64,000 bases of DNA from Kocuria rhizophila DC2201 (GTDB lineage: Bacteria; Actinomycetota; Actinomycetes; Actinomycetales; Micrococcaceae): assembly GCF_000010285.1 (NCBI RefSeq), contig NC_010617.1, positions 496,001-560,000 on the forward strand, written 5' to 3'. Below the pieces are notes generated by a model. It was not told the origin of the DNA, ran no database searches, and worked only from the letters and a program-made list of their open reading frames with translations. Below, one piece after another: positions 18,201 through 27,787 of the stretch; within the stretch, counting starts at the first letter, position 1; each line of letters starts with the position of its first letter. The translations under genes were made by a program, and so were the position numbers.

Positions 18201-19931
18201 GTGGCCGCGGCTGTCTCCGGCCCCGCCCCGTTCAGCACCGTCCCGGACGCACCCCGCTCCGACGACGCCGCCCTGCTCGCCTCCCTGCACGCGGACCTCA
18301 CAGCGGCGGGCTTCACGGTGGACAGTGTCACGGACCTGGTGGGCCCGGAGGCCATGTCCGCGTGGTCACGTGACCAGGCTGTACCCGCCCGGCGCGCCCT
18401 CCGTGACCGCGGCGCACAGGATCCGGCGCTGAGCACCCTGACGGCGTTCTTCCTCCTGGGCGACCCCGTTCAGTCCTCCGCGCTCGACGCCGCCCTGCCC
18501 ACCGTGGGCGCCTTCGGGCTGGTGCGTCTCGGGCTGGTGGAGGGGACCCCCGAGCCCACGAGCACCTGCCCGGGCGCCGGCGCAGGCACCGACCCGCTGC
18601 TGAGCGCCGCCATGGACCTGCGCCCCTACGCCACGGACTCCTCGGCCGAGCTGTACGTCGCGAGCGACCTGGGGGCCTTCCAGCGCCCGGGCGTGCTGCG
18701 CCACGACCACGTGCTGGGCATCGGGGGAGCCTCCACCACCCTGGTGCAGTCCACCCCGCGCCGCCCGGTGGCCACGGCCCTGGACCTCGGCACGGGCTGC
18801 GGCATCCAGACCTTCCACCTGCTGGCCCACGCGGAGCACGTCACCGCCACGGACATCTCCGAGCGCGCCCTGGCCACCACGCGGTTCAACCTGCTGCTCA
18901 ACGCCCCGGCCCTGGGCCTGGACCCGGAGCATCTGGAGGACCGGGTGAGCCTGGAGCTCGGCAGCATGCTGGAGCCGGTGGCCGGGCGGTCCTTCGACAT
19001 GGTTGTCTCCAACCCGCCGTTCGTGATCACCCCGCGCACCCCGCGGGAGTCGGACACCGAACGCTTCACCTACCGGGACGGCGGCCTGCCCGGGGACCGG
19101 ATCGTACGTGAGCTGCTGAGCACGCTGCCCTCCGTGCTGGCCCCCGGCGGCACCGCGCACCTGCTCGCCAACTGGGAGATCCCCCACGATCCGCAGGACA
19201 CCCCCGAGACCACGTGGTCCCGCGGTCCGGCGTCGTGGCTCCCGGAGGGCACCGGGGCATGGCTCATCCAGCGCGAGCTGCAGGACCCGTGCGAGTACGC
19301 CGAGACCTGGCTCCAGGACGCCTCCCAGCAGCGCGATCCCGAGGGCTTCGACCGCGCCTACGCCGCCTATCTGGACGACTTCGCTTCCCGGGACGTGGCC
19401 GCGATCGGCTTCGGCATGGTGTGGCTGCAGCGCCCCGAGGACATACAGCGCACGGCGAGCGGGACCGCGGAACCCGGCCGTGCGGCGTCGTGGTCCCTGC
19501 CGCGGATCTTCGAGACCGTCCCGCACCCTATCCAGCAGCCGATCGCGCCCGCACTGGCGGCCGAGTGGGAGCGGACCGTGCGGCTGGGCCGGGAAGCGGC
19601 GGATGCCGAGAGCGGAGCGCCCGGGCAGCCCGCGTGGCTGGAGCGTCGTTTCACCGTGGCGCCGGACGTCACCGAGGAGCGCCACGGCACCCCCGGCGCG
19701 GAAGACCCGTCCCTGATCCTGCTGCGGCAGGGCACCGGGCTGCGGCGGACCGTGATCCTCTCGAGCGAGGCCGCAGGCTTCGCGGGGGTGTGCGACGGCG
19801 AGCTGAGTGCCCAGCAGATCCTCACGGCGCTGGGCGTGCTGCTGGGGTGGGAGCAGGGCCCGTCCGCGCAGCTGGTGTCCGAGATCGAGGGGCTCATCGC
19901 CCACGGCTTCCTGCTGGAGGTGTCAGACTGA
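18201..19931 (+). CDS. Class I SAM-dependent methyltransferase (DUF7059-type)
   Basis: A 576-residue methyltransferase. The SAM loop is LDLGTGCGIQTFHLLA (about residues 195-210), and VVSNPPFVI is the NPPF catalytic motif of enzymes that modify an amide or exocyclic amine nitrogen (PrmC, RsmC or N6-adenine type). About 180 residues precede the catalytic core and a 150-residue C-terminal domain follows. The target, protein or RNA, is unknown. The GTG at 18201 lies 2 bp after the PPOX stop. The N-terminal region and a later loop each carry a copy of the recurring word (18262 and 19482). Confidence 0.83.
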   Translation: MAAAVSGPAPFSTVPDAPRSDDAALLASLHADLTAAGFTVDSVTDLVGPEAMSAWSRDQAVPARRALRDRGAQDPALSTLTAFFLLGDPVQSSALDAALPTVGAFGLVRLGLVEGTPEPTSTCPGAGAGTDPLLSAAMDLRPYATDSSAELYVASDLGAFQRPGVLRHDHVLGIGGASTTLVQSTPRRPVATALDLGTGCGIQTFHLLAHAEHVTATDISERALATTRFNLLLNAPALGLDPEHLEDRVSLELGSMLEPVAGRSFDMVVSNPPFVITPRTPRESDTERFTYRDGGLPGDRIVRELLSTLPSVLAPGGTAHLLANWEIPHDPQDTPETTWSRGPASWLPEGTGAWLIQRELQDPCEYAETWLQDASQQRDPEGFDRAYAAYLDDFASRDVAAIGFGMVWLQRPEDIQRTASGTAEPGRAASWSLPRIFETVPHPIQQPIAPALAAEWERTVRLGREAADAESGAPGQPAWLERRFTVAPDVTEERHGTPGAEDPSLILLRQGTGLRRTVILSSEAAGFAGVCDGELSAQQILTALGVLLGWEQGPSAQLVSEIEGLIAHGFLLEVSD

Positions 19932-19997
19932 GCCCGTGGACGGGTGCCCGGTGCTGATCCGCACCACGGCCGCCCACCGGGTGTGAACATCTGCACA

Positions 19998-20033
19998 GTC
20001 ACGCGGCCCACCGGGGCCGATGAGCCGCGTGAC
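19998..20033. promoter_or_regulatory. 10-bp inverted repeat upstream of topA
   Basis: GTCACGCGGC at 19998-20007 and its exact complement at 20024-20033, separated by 16 nt. The position, 130 bp before topA and 66 bp after the methyltransferase, allows either a terminator or a regulatory structure. TACGCT follows directly and could be a -10, but no matching -35 is seen. Confidence 0.4.
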
Positions 20034-20162
20034 GTACGCTGACGACTCAGACGCGGGACGAGACACACCACGAGCACCAGACCGGGCGCCGTCGCCTACG
20101 CTGAACGGCGACCACCACAGACAGACCCGCCCCGCACGCACGGGTCAGGACGAGGAGCACCT

Positions 20163-23105
20163 TTGGCATCGAAGGCCACCAAGAACGAAGGCACGGGCAA
20201 GAGCCTGCTGATCGTGGAGTCACCGTCCAAGGTGAAGACGATCGCGGGCTACCTGGGGGACGCCTACGAGGTGGAGTCCTCCATGGGCCACATCCGTGAC
20301 CTGCCGCAGCCCTCCGAGCTGCCCACGGACATGAAGAAGGGCCCGTACGGCAAGTTCGCGGTGGACGTGGAGCACGAGTTCGACCCGTACTACGTGGTCA
20401 ACCCGGACAAGAAGAAGAAGGTCACGGAGCTCAAGCGCAAGCTGAAGGACGCCGACGCCCTCTACCTCGCCACTGATGGGGACCGCGAGGGCGAGGCCAT
20501 CGCGTGGCACCTGCTGCAGGTGCTCAAGCCCAAGGTGCCCGTCTACCGCCTCACGTTCCCGGAGATCACCAAGGAGGCGATCGAGCGCGGCTTCGGCCAG
20601 CTGCGGGACATCGACCAGGACCTCGTGGACGCCCAGGAGACCCGCCGCATCCTGGACCGCCTCTACGGCTACGAGATCTCCCCGGTGCTGTGGCGCAAGG
20701 TGGCCGCGGGCCTGTCTGCGGGCCGCGTGCAGTCCGTGGCCACGCGCCTGGTGGTCCAGCGCGAGCGTGAGCGGATCGCCTTCGTGCCCGCCGACTACTG
20801 GGACCTCACGGGCCAGTTCTCCCGCCCCGAGGGCCAGGACGCCGGGCGCGCCTTCTCCGCGCGCCTGAGCTCCGTCAACGGCCGCCGCGTGGCCACGGGC
20901 AAGGACTTCGACGACCGCGGCCAGCTCAAGTCCCCCTCGTCCGGCAACGCCCCGGTCACGCTGGACGAAGCCGTGGCGACGGCGCTCGCGGCCGGCCTGC
21001 AGGACGCGCCCTTCTCGGTGCGTTCCCTGGAGACCAAGCCCTACACGCGCCGCCCCGCCGCACCGTTCACCACCTCCACGCTGCAGCAGGAGGCCGCGCG
21101 CAAGCTGCGCTTCACCTCCCGCACCACCATGCGCGTGGCGCAGCGGCTGTACGAGAACGGCTACATCACCTACATGCGAACGGACTCGGTGGCCCTGTCC
21201 GACCAGGCCGTCAACGCCGCCCGCGCGCAGGCCAAGGAGCTCTACGGCCCCGAGTTCGTGCCGTCCTCCAAGCGCGTGTACGCCTCCAAGTCCAAGAACG
21301 CGCAGGAGGCCCACGAGGCCGTGCGCCCCGCCGGGGACACCTTCCGCACGCCCTCCCAGGTGCGCTCGCAGCTGTCCGTGGACGAGTACAAGCTCTACGA
21401 GCTGATCTGGAAGCGCACCGTGGCCTCCCAGATGCAGGACGCCAAAGGCGACACCGCCACGGTGCGCCTGGGCGCCACGGCCACCTCCGCCGCCGGTGAG
21501 CACGCCGGGGCCGACGCCGAGTTCTCGGCCTCCGGAACCGTCATCACCTTCCGGGGGTTCCTGGCCGCGTACGAGGAGGGTCGGGACGTGAACCCGGACC
21601 TCACCGCGGACTCGGGCAAGAAGGGCGCGAAGGACGAGGACAAGCGTCTGCCCGTGATGGCCGAGGGCGACGCCCTGGACGCCTCCGAGGTCACCGCGGA
21701 CGGGCACACCACCACCCCGCCGGCCCGCTACACCGAGGCCTCCCTGGTGAAGACCCTGGACGAGCTGGGCATCGGACGCCCCTCCACGTACGCCGCCACG
21801 ATCTCCACGATCATGGACCGCGGCTACGTGCAGGTGCGCGGCTCCGCGCTGATCCCGTCCTGGCTCGCGTTCTCCGTGGTGCGCCTGCTGGAGGACCACT
21901 TCTCCGACTACGTGGACTACGACTTCACGGCGGAGCTCGAGGACGACCTGGACCGGATCGCCCGCGGCGAGGCCGAGCGCGTGAAGTGGCTCTCTGGCTT
22001 CTACTTCGGGGAGAACCCGTCCGAGCCCGGGCTCAAGCCCATCGTGGACGACCTCGGGGAGATCGACGCCCGCGCGGTGAACTCCATCCCCATTACGGAC
22101 GAGATCACCCTGCGCGTGGGCAAGTACGGCCCCTACCTGGAGGCCGGCGGCACCGTGGACCCGGAGACCGGGGAGATCACGGATCCCGTGCGCGCCAACG
22201 TTCCCCTGGACCTCGCCCCGGACGAGCTCACGCCCGAGAAGGCACAGGAGCTCATGGAGATCGGCAAGGCGGACGGCCGGGAGCTCGGCGTGAACCCGGC
22301 GAACGGGCGCACCATCGTGGCCAAGGACGGCCGCTACGGCCCGTACGTCACGGAGATCGTGCCCGAGCCCACGCAGGAGGAGCTCGACGCGATCCCCACC
22401 GAGTACTACAAGAACGGCAACCCCAAACCCAAGAAGATCGAGAAGCCCAAGCCGAACACGGCCTCGCTGTTCTCGTCCATGAATCTGCAGGACATCACGC
22501 TCGACGACGCCCTGAAGCTGCTGTCCCTGCCGCGTGAGCTCGGCCAGGACACGGACGGCGAGACCATCACGGTGCAGAACGGGCGCTACGGGCCGTACCT
22601 GAAGAAGGGCTCGGACTCCCGCTCGATCTCCTCCGAGGACCAGATCTTCACGATCACCCTGGAGGAGGCCAAGACCATCTACGCGCAGCCCAAGCAGCGT
22701 GGCCGCCAGGCCGCGCGGCCGCCACTCGCGGACCTGGGCGCGGACCCCCTCACGGAGAAGCGCATGGTCATCAAGGAGGGCCGCTTCGGCGCGTACATCA
22801 CGGACGGCGAGACCAACGTGACGGTGCCGCGCGCGGAGGCGGTCGAGCAGATCACCGCGGCGCGGGCCTCCCAGCTGCTGGCGGAGAAGCGCGCCAAGGG
22901 CCCCGCCCCGGCCAAGTCCCCGGCGCGCGGCAAGGCCCGCACCGCGTCGAAGAGCTCCACGTCCAAGGCCTCCGCCTCCAAGGGCACCTCCTCGAAGGCC
23001 AAGGCCGGGACGACGACGGCGAAGCGCGCCTCCGCGACGAAGGCAAAGAGCACCACGGGCGCGGCGCGGACCACCCGCAAGGCCCCCGCGAAGAAGTCGA
23101 GCTGA
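20163..23105 (+). CDS. topA: DNA topoisomerase I
   Basis: A 980-residue type IA topoisomerase that relaxes negative supercoils. The Toprim domain begins at LLIVESPSKVKTIAGYLG and includes ATDGDREGEAIAWHLL with its acidic metal ligands. The catalytic tyrosine is about Y337 in YITYMRTDS. Instead of zinc fingers, the C-terminus has several repeats built on GRYGPYV and GRFGAYIT, then a tail of about 65 residues rich in Lys, Ala, Ser and Thr, the actinobacterial arrangement thought to hold DNA. The start is TTG at 20163, fixed by GAGGAGCACC upstream. Confidence 0.97.
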   Translation: MASKATKNEGTGKSLLIVESPSKVKTIAGYLGDAYEVESSMGHIRDLPQPSELPTDMKKGPYGKFAVDVEHEFDPYYVVNPDKKKKVTELKRKLKDADALYLATDGDREGEAIAWHLLQVLKPKVPVYRLTFPEITKEAIERGFGQLRDIDQDLVDAQETRRILDRLYGYEISPVLWRKVAAGLSAGRVQSVATRLVVQRERERIAFVPADYWDLTGQFSRPEGQDAGRAFSARLSSVNGRRVATGKDFDDRGQLKSPSSGNAPVTLDEAVATALAAGLQDAPFSVRSLETKPYTRRPAAPFTTSTLQQEAARKLRFTSRTTMRVAQRLYENGYITYMRTDSVALSDQAVNAARAQAKELYGPEFVPSSKRVYASKSKNAQEAHEAVRPAGDTFRTPSQVRSQLSVDEYKLYELIWKRTVASQMQDAKGDTATVRLGATATSAAGEHAGADAEFSASGTVITFRGFLAAYEEGRDVNPDLTADSGKKGAKDEDKRLPVMAEGDALDASEVTADGHTTTPPARYTEASLVKTLDELGIGRPSTYAATISTIMDRGYVQVRGSALIPSWLAFSVVRLLEDHFSDYVDYDFTAELEDDLDRIARGEAERVKWLSGFYFGENPSEPGLKPIVDDLGEIDARAVNSIPITDEITLRVGKYGPYLEAGGTVDPETGEITDPVRANVPLDLAPDELTPEKAQELMEIGKADGRELGVNPANGRTIVAKDGRYGPYVTEIVPEPTQEELDAIPTEYYKNGNPKPKKIEKPKPNTASLFSSMNLQDITLDDALKLLSLPRELGQDTDGETITVQNGRYGPYLKKGSDSRSISSEDQIFTITLEEAKTIYAQPKQRGRQAARPPLADLGADPLTEKRMVIKEGRFGAYITDGETNVTVPRAEAVEQITAARASQLLAEKRAKGPAPAKSPARGKARTASKSSTSKASASKGTSSKAKAGTTTAKRASATKAKSTTGAARTTRKAPAKKSS

Positions 23106-23112
23106 GCCCGGG

Positions 23113-23130
23113 GACGCCGCGAGCGGCGTC
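23113..23130 (+). terminator. Short hairpin after topA
   Basis: GACGCCGC and GCGGCGTC flank a 2-nt centre, 8 bp after the topA stop. It is compact and without a T-run, so only a possible terminator. The right arm is part of a copy of the recurring word (23123-23132). Confidence 0.4.
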
Positions 23131-23193
23131 GTCGACCGGTGAATCCGCGGGGTGGGACGCGCACCCGCCCCGCCCGCGAGCGAAGGAGCACAC

Positions 23194-24174
23194 ATGCGTC
23201 TGTCCGTCCTGGACGTCGGCTCGAACACGGTGCACCTGCTGCTGCTGGACGTGTACCCGGGATCCCGCCCGGAGCCGTACGCGTCCCACAAGATGGCGCT
23301 GCGCCTGGTGGACCACCAGGACGCCGAGGGGCGGATCACGGACGAGGGGCGGGACCTGCTGACGTCCTTCGTGGTGGAGGCTCGGGACTTCGCGGTGGAC
23401 CACCGGGCGGAGGACCTGCTGGCGTTCGCCACCTCTGCGATCCGTGAGGCCACCAACGGCGCCGACGTGCTGGAGCACGTGCAGTCCGTGTCCGGGGTGA
23501 GCCTCACGGAGCTCTCCGGGGACCAGGAGGCCGCCATCACGTTCTCCGCGGTGCGGCGCTGGTTCGGGTGGAGCGCCGGGCGGATCCTGGACTTCGACAT
23601 CGGCGGCGGCTCGTTCGAGATGGCGATCGGCACCAACGCGCTGCCCTCGGTGGCCACGTCCGTGCCGCTGGGAGCGGGCCGGCTGTACCGCGGGTACCTG
23701 GCGGGGGCGGACGTGGCCTCTCCCGCCCAGTTCAAGGCCCTGCGCAAGCACGTGCGCACCACGCTGCGCCCGGCCGTGGACCGGATCGCCGGGGGCGGGC
23801 ACCCCAACCTGGTGGCGGGCACGTCCAAGACGTTCCGCTCCCTCGCCCGAATCTGCGGCGCCGCGCCGTCCGCCCAGGGGCCCTACGTGGAGCGGCTCAT
23901 GCACCTGGAGGACCTGCGGCTGTGGACCCGGCGCATGGAGGCCATGAGCGTGCGGGAGCGCGAGGACCTGCCGGGCGTCTCCGAGTACCGCGCGGCCCAG
24001 GTGGTGGCCGGGGCGATCGTCGCGGAGACCGCCATGGACATGCTCGCCGTGGACACCGTGCAGATCTCCCCGTGGGCGCTGCGCGAGGGCCTGATCCTGC
24101 GCCGCATGGACCGGCTGGTCCGGGACGCCACGAGCGAGACCGTCAACCCGAAGGACCTGGTGAACCGCCGATGA
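23194..24174 (+). CDS. Ppx/GppA family phosphatase (exopolyphosphatase)
   Basis: A 326-residue ASKHA-fold enzyme that removes phosphate from polyphosphate or pppGpp. DVGSNTVHLLLLDV is the phosphate-1 motif and LDFDIGGGSFEMAIG phosphate-2. Only the two N-terminal domains are present, as in the short actinobacterial Ppx1. GAAGGAGCACAC sets the start at 23194. It overlaps the next gene by 4 bp and matches the order ppx1, TIM-barrel gene, proC of M. tuberculosis Rv0496-Rv0500 (from memory). Confidence 0.9.
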   Translation: MRLSVLDVGSNTVHLLLLDVYPGSRPEPYASHKMALRLVDHQDAEGRITDEGRDLLTSFVVEARDFAVDHRAEDLLAFATSAIREATNGADVLEHVQSVSGVSLTELSGDQEAAITFSAVRRWFGWSAGRILDFDIGGGSFEMAIGTNALPSVATSVPLGAGRLYRGYLAGADVASPAQFKALRKHVRTTLRPAVDRIAGGGHPNLVAGTSKTFRSLARICGAAPSAQGPYVERLMHLEDLRLWTRRMEAMSVREREDLPGVSEYRAAQVVAGAIVAETAMDMLAVDTVQISPWALREGLILRRMDRLVRDATSETVNPKDLVNRR

Positions 24175-24977
24175 GCGAGAACCCCGCCGTCTACCGCCCG
24201 CACGTGGCGCTGTCCACGAGTTCGCTGTACCCGCAGGGCGTTCCGGAGACCTTCGAGGCCGCCACTCGCCTGGGCTACGACAGCGTGGAGGTGCTCGTCA
24301 CCCACGAGCGCATGAGCCAGCTGACCCACCAGCTGCTGGACAGCGTGCAGAAGTACCAGATCCCCATCTCCACCATCCACGCGCCCACGCTGCTGTTCAC
24401 CCAGCAGGTGTGGGGCAAGTCCTGGACCAAGATCCAGATGGCCGCCAAGCTCACCCACCAGGTGGGCGCCGAGGTGGTGGTGGCGCACCCGCCGTTCCGG
24501 TGGCAGCGCAAGTACGCCAGGAACTTCGTGGCCGGGGTCCGGGAGGTCTCCCGGATGACGGACACCAAGATCTCCGTGGAGAACATGTACCCGTGGCGCG
24601 TGGCCGGGCGGGAGGCCGTGGTCTACTCCCCGCACTACAGCCCGCTGGGCCAGGACTACGACTGGGTCACGTGGGACTTCTCCCACGCCGCCACCGCCAA
24701 GATGGACTCCCTCGCGGCCGTGAAGGAGCTCGGCTCCCGGCTGGGCCACGTGCACCTCACGGACGGTTCCGGGCAGACGCTTGCGGACGAGCACCTGCTC
24801 CCGGGCCACGGCGTGCAACCGGTCGCGCAGACCCTCGAGTACCTGCGGGACCAGCGCTGGCAGGGCGTGGTGGGCGTGGAGGTCTCCACGCGCAAGTGCG
24901 AGACCCCGGAGCAGCGCGACGAGTGGCTTGCCGAGTCCCTGGACTTCGCCCGGCGCCACATGACGCCCACGCCGTAG
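24171..24977 (+). CDS. Xylose isomerase-like TIM-barrel protein
   Basis: A 268-residue AP endonuclease 2/sugar isomerase superfamily protein. Metal-binding positions of the fold are recognisable: TIHAPTLL, VVVAHPPFRWQ, SVENMYPWR, WDFSHAA, HVHLTDGSG and VGVEVST. The reaction is unknown. Translation is coupled to ppx (ATGA at 24171), and the same pair occurs in mycobacteria (Rv0498), suggesting a shared but undefined process. It is a good candidate for a sugar or polyol phosphate epimerase; an AP endonuclease is less likely. Confidence 0.82.
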   Translation: MSENPAVYRPHVALSTSSLYPQGVPETFEAATRLGYDSVEVLVTHERMSQLTHQLLDSVQKYQIPISTIHAPTLLFTQQVWGKSWTKIQMAAKLTHQVGAEVVVAHPPFRWQRKYARNFVAGVREVSRMTDTKISVENMYPWRVAGREAVVYSPHYSPLGQDYDWVTWDFSHAATAKMDSLAAVKELGSRLGHVHLTDGSGQTLADEHLLPGHGVQPVAQTLEYLRDQRWQGVVGVEVSTRKCETPEQRDEWLAESLDFARRHMTPTP

Positions 24978-25005
24978 CCCGCCTGCACCGCTCAGGAGAA
25001 CCGCC

Positions 25006-25497
25006 ATGGCCGACGCCGCCGCCGCACCCCGTTCCGAGCCCGTGATCCGTGCCTGCCGGGGGCCGCAGGAGCATCCCGCGCTGGTGCGCATCTGCCGCAG
25101 CGCGGTGGAGGCCACCCACGACTTCCTGAGCGTGGCGGACCGGGAGTCGATCGCCGCGCACCTGGAGCCGGACTGTTTCCCCGCCGTGGAGCTCACGGTG
25201 GCCACTCTGGACGGGGAGCCGGTGGGGTTCGTGGGCACCCTGGGCGGAAGCCTGGAGATGCTCTTCGTCTCCGACGACCACCGCGGCCGGGGGATCGGAA
25301 GCTCCCTGCTCGCACACGTGCGCCGGGAGCGGGGCGTCACGGCGGTGGACGTCAACGAGCAGAACCCCGGGGCCGTGGGTTTCTACGAGCACCACGGCTT
25401 CCGTACGGTCGGACGCAACGCCACGGACGAGGCGGGGTGCCCGTACCCGATCCTGCACCTCGCGCTGGCGCCGCACGGGTCGCTGCCCACCGCCTGA
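25006..25497 (+). CDS. GNAT family N-acetyltransferase
   Basis: A 163-residue acetyltransferase. The acetyl-CoA pyrophosphate loop is DDHRGRGIGSSLL and the later helix region is VNEQNPGAVGFYEHHGF. The early ATHDFLSVADRESI matches the THDFL(x)nDR signature of the YjaB-like subgroup. The substrate is unknown. AGGAGAACCGCC precedes the ATG. It lies between the TIM-barrel gene and proC and may be read with them. Confidence 0.85.
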   Translation: MADAAAAPRSEPVIRACRGPQEHPALVRICRSAVEATHDFLSVADRESIAAHLEPDCFPAVELTVATLDGEPVGFVGTLGGSLEMLFVSDDHRGRGIGSSLLAHVRRERGVTAVDVNEQNPGAVGFYEHHGFRTVGRNATDEAGCPYPILHLALAPHGSLPTA

Positions 25498-25650
25498 GCC
25501 CGCGGTGCGCACTGCACGGGCCCGCGGGGACGGTCGCGGGACGCCCCGGGGCGCTGTACGGTCGAGACCAGATTTCCCGACATCCGCACCAACCGCGCGT
25601 CTTGCCGCCCCTGCTGGGCGGGGACCGCGGGGGCAGAGAGGACTGATCCG

Positions 25651-26490
25651 ATGAGCGAGACCACCCTGACGTTCCTGGGCGCCGGATCCATGAACGGCTC
25701 AATCCTGCGCGGTGTGCTGGCCGCGGGCACGGAGGCGGGGCGGGTGCGCGCGACGACCCGTTCGGCGTCGTCGGCGGAAGCCCTGCACGAGGAGACCGGC
25801 GTGGAGGTCTTTGCCGGGGAGTCAGATCCCGAGGCGAACACCCAGGCCGTGACGGGCGCGGACGTGGTCCTGCTGGGTGTGAAGCCCTACGCGGTTCTGG
25901 ACCTGGCCCGGGAGGTCGCCCCCGCGCTGGATCCGGCCACGGTGGTGGTCTCCGTGGCGGCCGGCGTCGCGCTGGACGCGCTGCAGAAGGCACTGCCGGA
26001 CGGGCAGCCCGTGGTGCGCTGCATGCCCAACACCCCCTCGAGCGTGGGCCGCGGCGCGCTGTCCGTGACGCCGGGGGAGCACACCTCGGCCGAGCAGCTG
26101 GCCCGTGTCAGGGAGGTGCTCTCCACCGTGGGCACCGTGGTGGAGGTCCCCGAGCACCTGATCCGCGCGGTCACCGGCGTCTCCGGCTCCGGGCCCGCGT
26201 ACGTGTTCTACCTGGCCGAGGCCATGCAGCAGGCGGGCGAGCGGCTGGGCCTGGACCCCGAGACCGCGCGCGTGCTCGCCAAGGAGACCGTCTCGGGCGC
26301 CGGTGAGCTGCTGCGCCCCGACGACGCCGATCCCGCGGCTCTGCGCCGGGCCGTCACCAGCCCGGGCGGCACCACGGAGCAGGCCATCACCACGTTCGAC
26401 GAGAAGGGCCTGCGGGAGATCGTCGCCGCGGGTGCCGAGGCGTCCGCGGCCAAGGGCGACGAGATGGAGAAGGAGTACGGCGGCGAGTGA
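25651..26490 (+). CDS. proC: Pyrroline-5-carboxylate reductase
   Basis: A 279-residue enzyme that makes proline from pyrroline-5-carboxylate with NAD(P)H. The Rossmann loop is FLGAGSMNGSILRG, VVRCMPNTPSSVGRG is a family signature, and the C-terminal catalytic region TGVSGSGPAYVFYLAEA and TSPGGTTEQAI is complete. AGAGAGGACTGATCCG precedes the ATG. bS22 lies farther down in this window and close to proC in mycobacteria. Confidence 0.96.
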   Translation: MSETTLTFLGAGSMNGSILRGVLAAGTEAGRVRATTRSASSAEALHEETGVEVFAGESDPEANTQAVTGADVVLLGVKPYAVLDLAREVAPALDPATVVVSVAAGVALDALQKALPDGQPVVRCMPNTPSSVGRGALSVTPGEHTSAEQLARVREVLSTVGTVVEVPEHLIRAVTGVSGSGPAYVFYLAEAMQQAGERLGLDPETARVLAKETVSGAGELLRPDDADPAALRRAVTSPGGTTEQAITTFDEKGLREIVAAGAEASAAKGDEMEKEYGGE

Positions 26491-26531
26491 CGCCACCGGC
26501 CACCCCACGAGACCAGCAAGGCGGTAGCACC

Positions 26532-27623
26532 ATGAGCACGTTCGGCATCGAGGAGGAGTTCCTCCTGATCGACCGCGGGGACAGGCTGCCCGCACGCCCC
26601 ACTCCGGAGCAGTCCGCGCAGCTGGTCTCCCTCGAGGCGGGCGGCGGTTCCGCCACGCCCGAGTGGCTGGCGTGCCAGGTGGAGGAGACCTCGCCGATCT
26701 TCCACGACGCCGCCGGGGCCGTGGACTCGCTCGTGACCTTCCGCACCGCCCTGCACGACGCCACGGACGCCATGGGCATGGACGTGGTGGGACTCGCCGC
26801 GGCCCCCGACATCCGCCCGGAACCGGCGGACATCACCGTGAACGAGCGCTACCAGCGCCTCGCCGGGTACACCCCGGCGGTCGCCGCGGACCAGTACATC
26901 AGCGGGATGCACGTGCACCTGGGCTTCCCGGACATGGAGGACGCTGTCCGTGCGCTGAACGGGCTGCGCGGCTGGCTGCCCGCGCTCGTGGCGATCGGTG
27001 CCAACTCGCCGCTGTGGCGCGGCGCGGAGTCCGGGTTCGAGTCCTGGCGCTCGATCCACTACCGCCGCTGGATTGCCAACGACATCCCTCCGCACTTCAA
27101 GGACCTGGCGGACCACGAGCAGCGCGTGGCCGTGCTCAGCGCGTTCGACGTGATGGAGAGCCCCTCCACCCTGAGCTGGCTGGCCCGGCTGTCCCACAAG
27201 CACGGCACCCTGGAGATCCGGGCGTGCGACGTGCAGCTCGAGGCGCAGGACTCCGTGGCCATCGCGGTGCTGATCCGCGCCCTGGCGGACTACGCAATGG
27301 ACGTCCCGCCCACCATGGAGTTCAGTCAGGAGTACCTGGACATCGCCCTGTGGCAGGCGGCCCGCTGGGGGCTCAGCGGCCGGGTGCTGGACCCCGTGGC
27401 CGCCGAGCTGGTCCCGGGCGAGGCGCTGGTCACCGACCTGCTGGAGCGGGTGCGGGACTACTACCCCACGGCGGCGGACCGCGAGTTCGCCGAGGCCGGG
27501 GTCCGCCGGATCGCGGAGCGCGGCAACGGGGCCATCCGGCAGCGCCGCGCCTTCGCCCGCGCGGGGATCCCCGGTGTCATGGACATGGCCACCGCGGCGA
27601 TGACGGCCGACCCGCGGGCCTGA
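26532..27623 (+). CDS. YbdK-type glutamate-cysteine ligase-like carboxylate-amine ligase
   Basis: A 363-residue protein of the GCS2 family. FGIEEEFLLID at the N-terminus holds the acidic metal ligands and SGMHVHLGFPD and TLEIRACDVQLE the later conserved His and Glu. E. coli YbdK has weak glutamate-cysteine ligase activity; in actinobacteria such genes may serve mycothiol-independent amide formation, but the true substrate is unknown. AAGGCGGTAGCACC precedes the ATG at 26532, 41 bp after proC. A copy of the recurring word (26704) lies inside the conserved part of the gene. Confidence 0.88.
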   Translation: MSTFGIEEEFLLIDRGDRLPARPTPEQSAQLVSLEAGGGSATPEWLACQVEETSPIFHDAAGAVDSLVTFRTALHDATDAMGMDVVGLAAAPDIRPEPADITVNERYQRLAGYTPAVAADQYISGMHVHLGFPDMEDAVRALNGLRGWLPALVAIGANSPLWRGAESGFESWRSIHYRRWIANDIPPHFKDLADHEQRVAVLSAFDVMESPSTLSWLARLSHKHGTLEIRACDVQLEAQDSVAIAVLIRALADYAMDVPPTMEFSQEYLDIALWQAARWGLSGRVLDPVAAELVPGEALVTDLLERVRDYYPTAADREFAEAGVRRIAERGNGAIRQRRAFARAGIPGVMDMATAAMTADPRA

Positions 27624-27787
27624 GTCGGGGAACGGGGCACGGTTCCGCTGCGGCGTGCACGCGCGTGCGGGTCGGTACGACGCCGCTGCGCCCGCGGGTG
27701 CCGCCGCGTGCCCTCCCCAGCGGGCCGGGACAGCCGCCGGCGTCCTGCGGGTGACGGGCACCCGGGAGGCGACCGTGCGGCGTCGTC
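27624..27787. other. Convergent intergenic region with two inverted copies of the recurring word
   Basis: The 164-bp gap between the YbdK-like gene and ktrA holds ACGACGCCGC at 27677-27686 and its complement at 27777-27786, 90 bp apart. They could pair as a long-range stem and serve as a terminator for both strands, but no compact hairpin with a T-run is visible. Confidence 0.5.

Noticed and set aside
20220-23828. A 1202-codon open frame antisense to topA
   Set aside because: It mirrors topA and ppx in a frame where third positions are fixed by G+C-rich codons. The translation is Gly/Val/Leu/His-rich without domains, and topA is certain.
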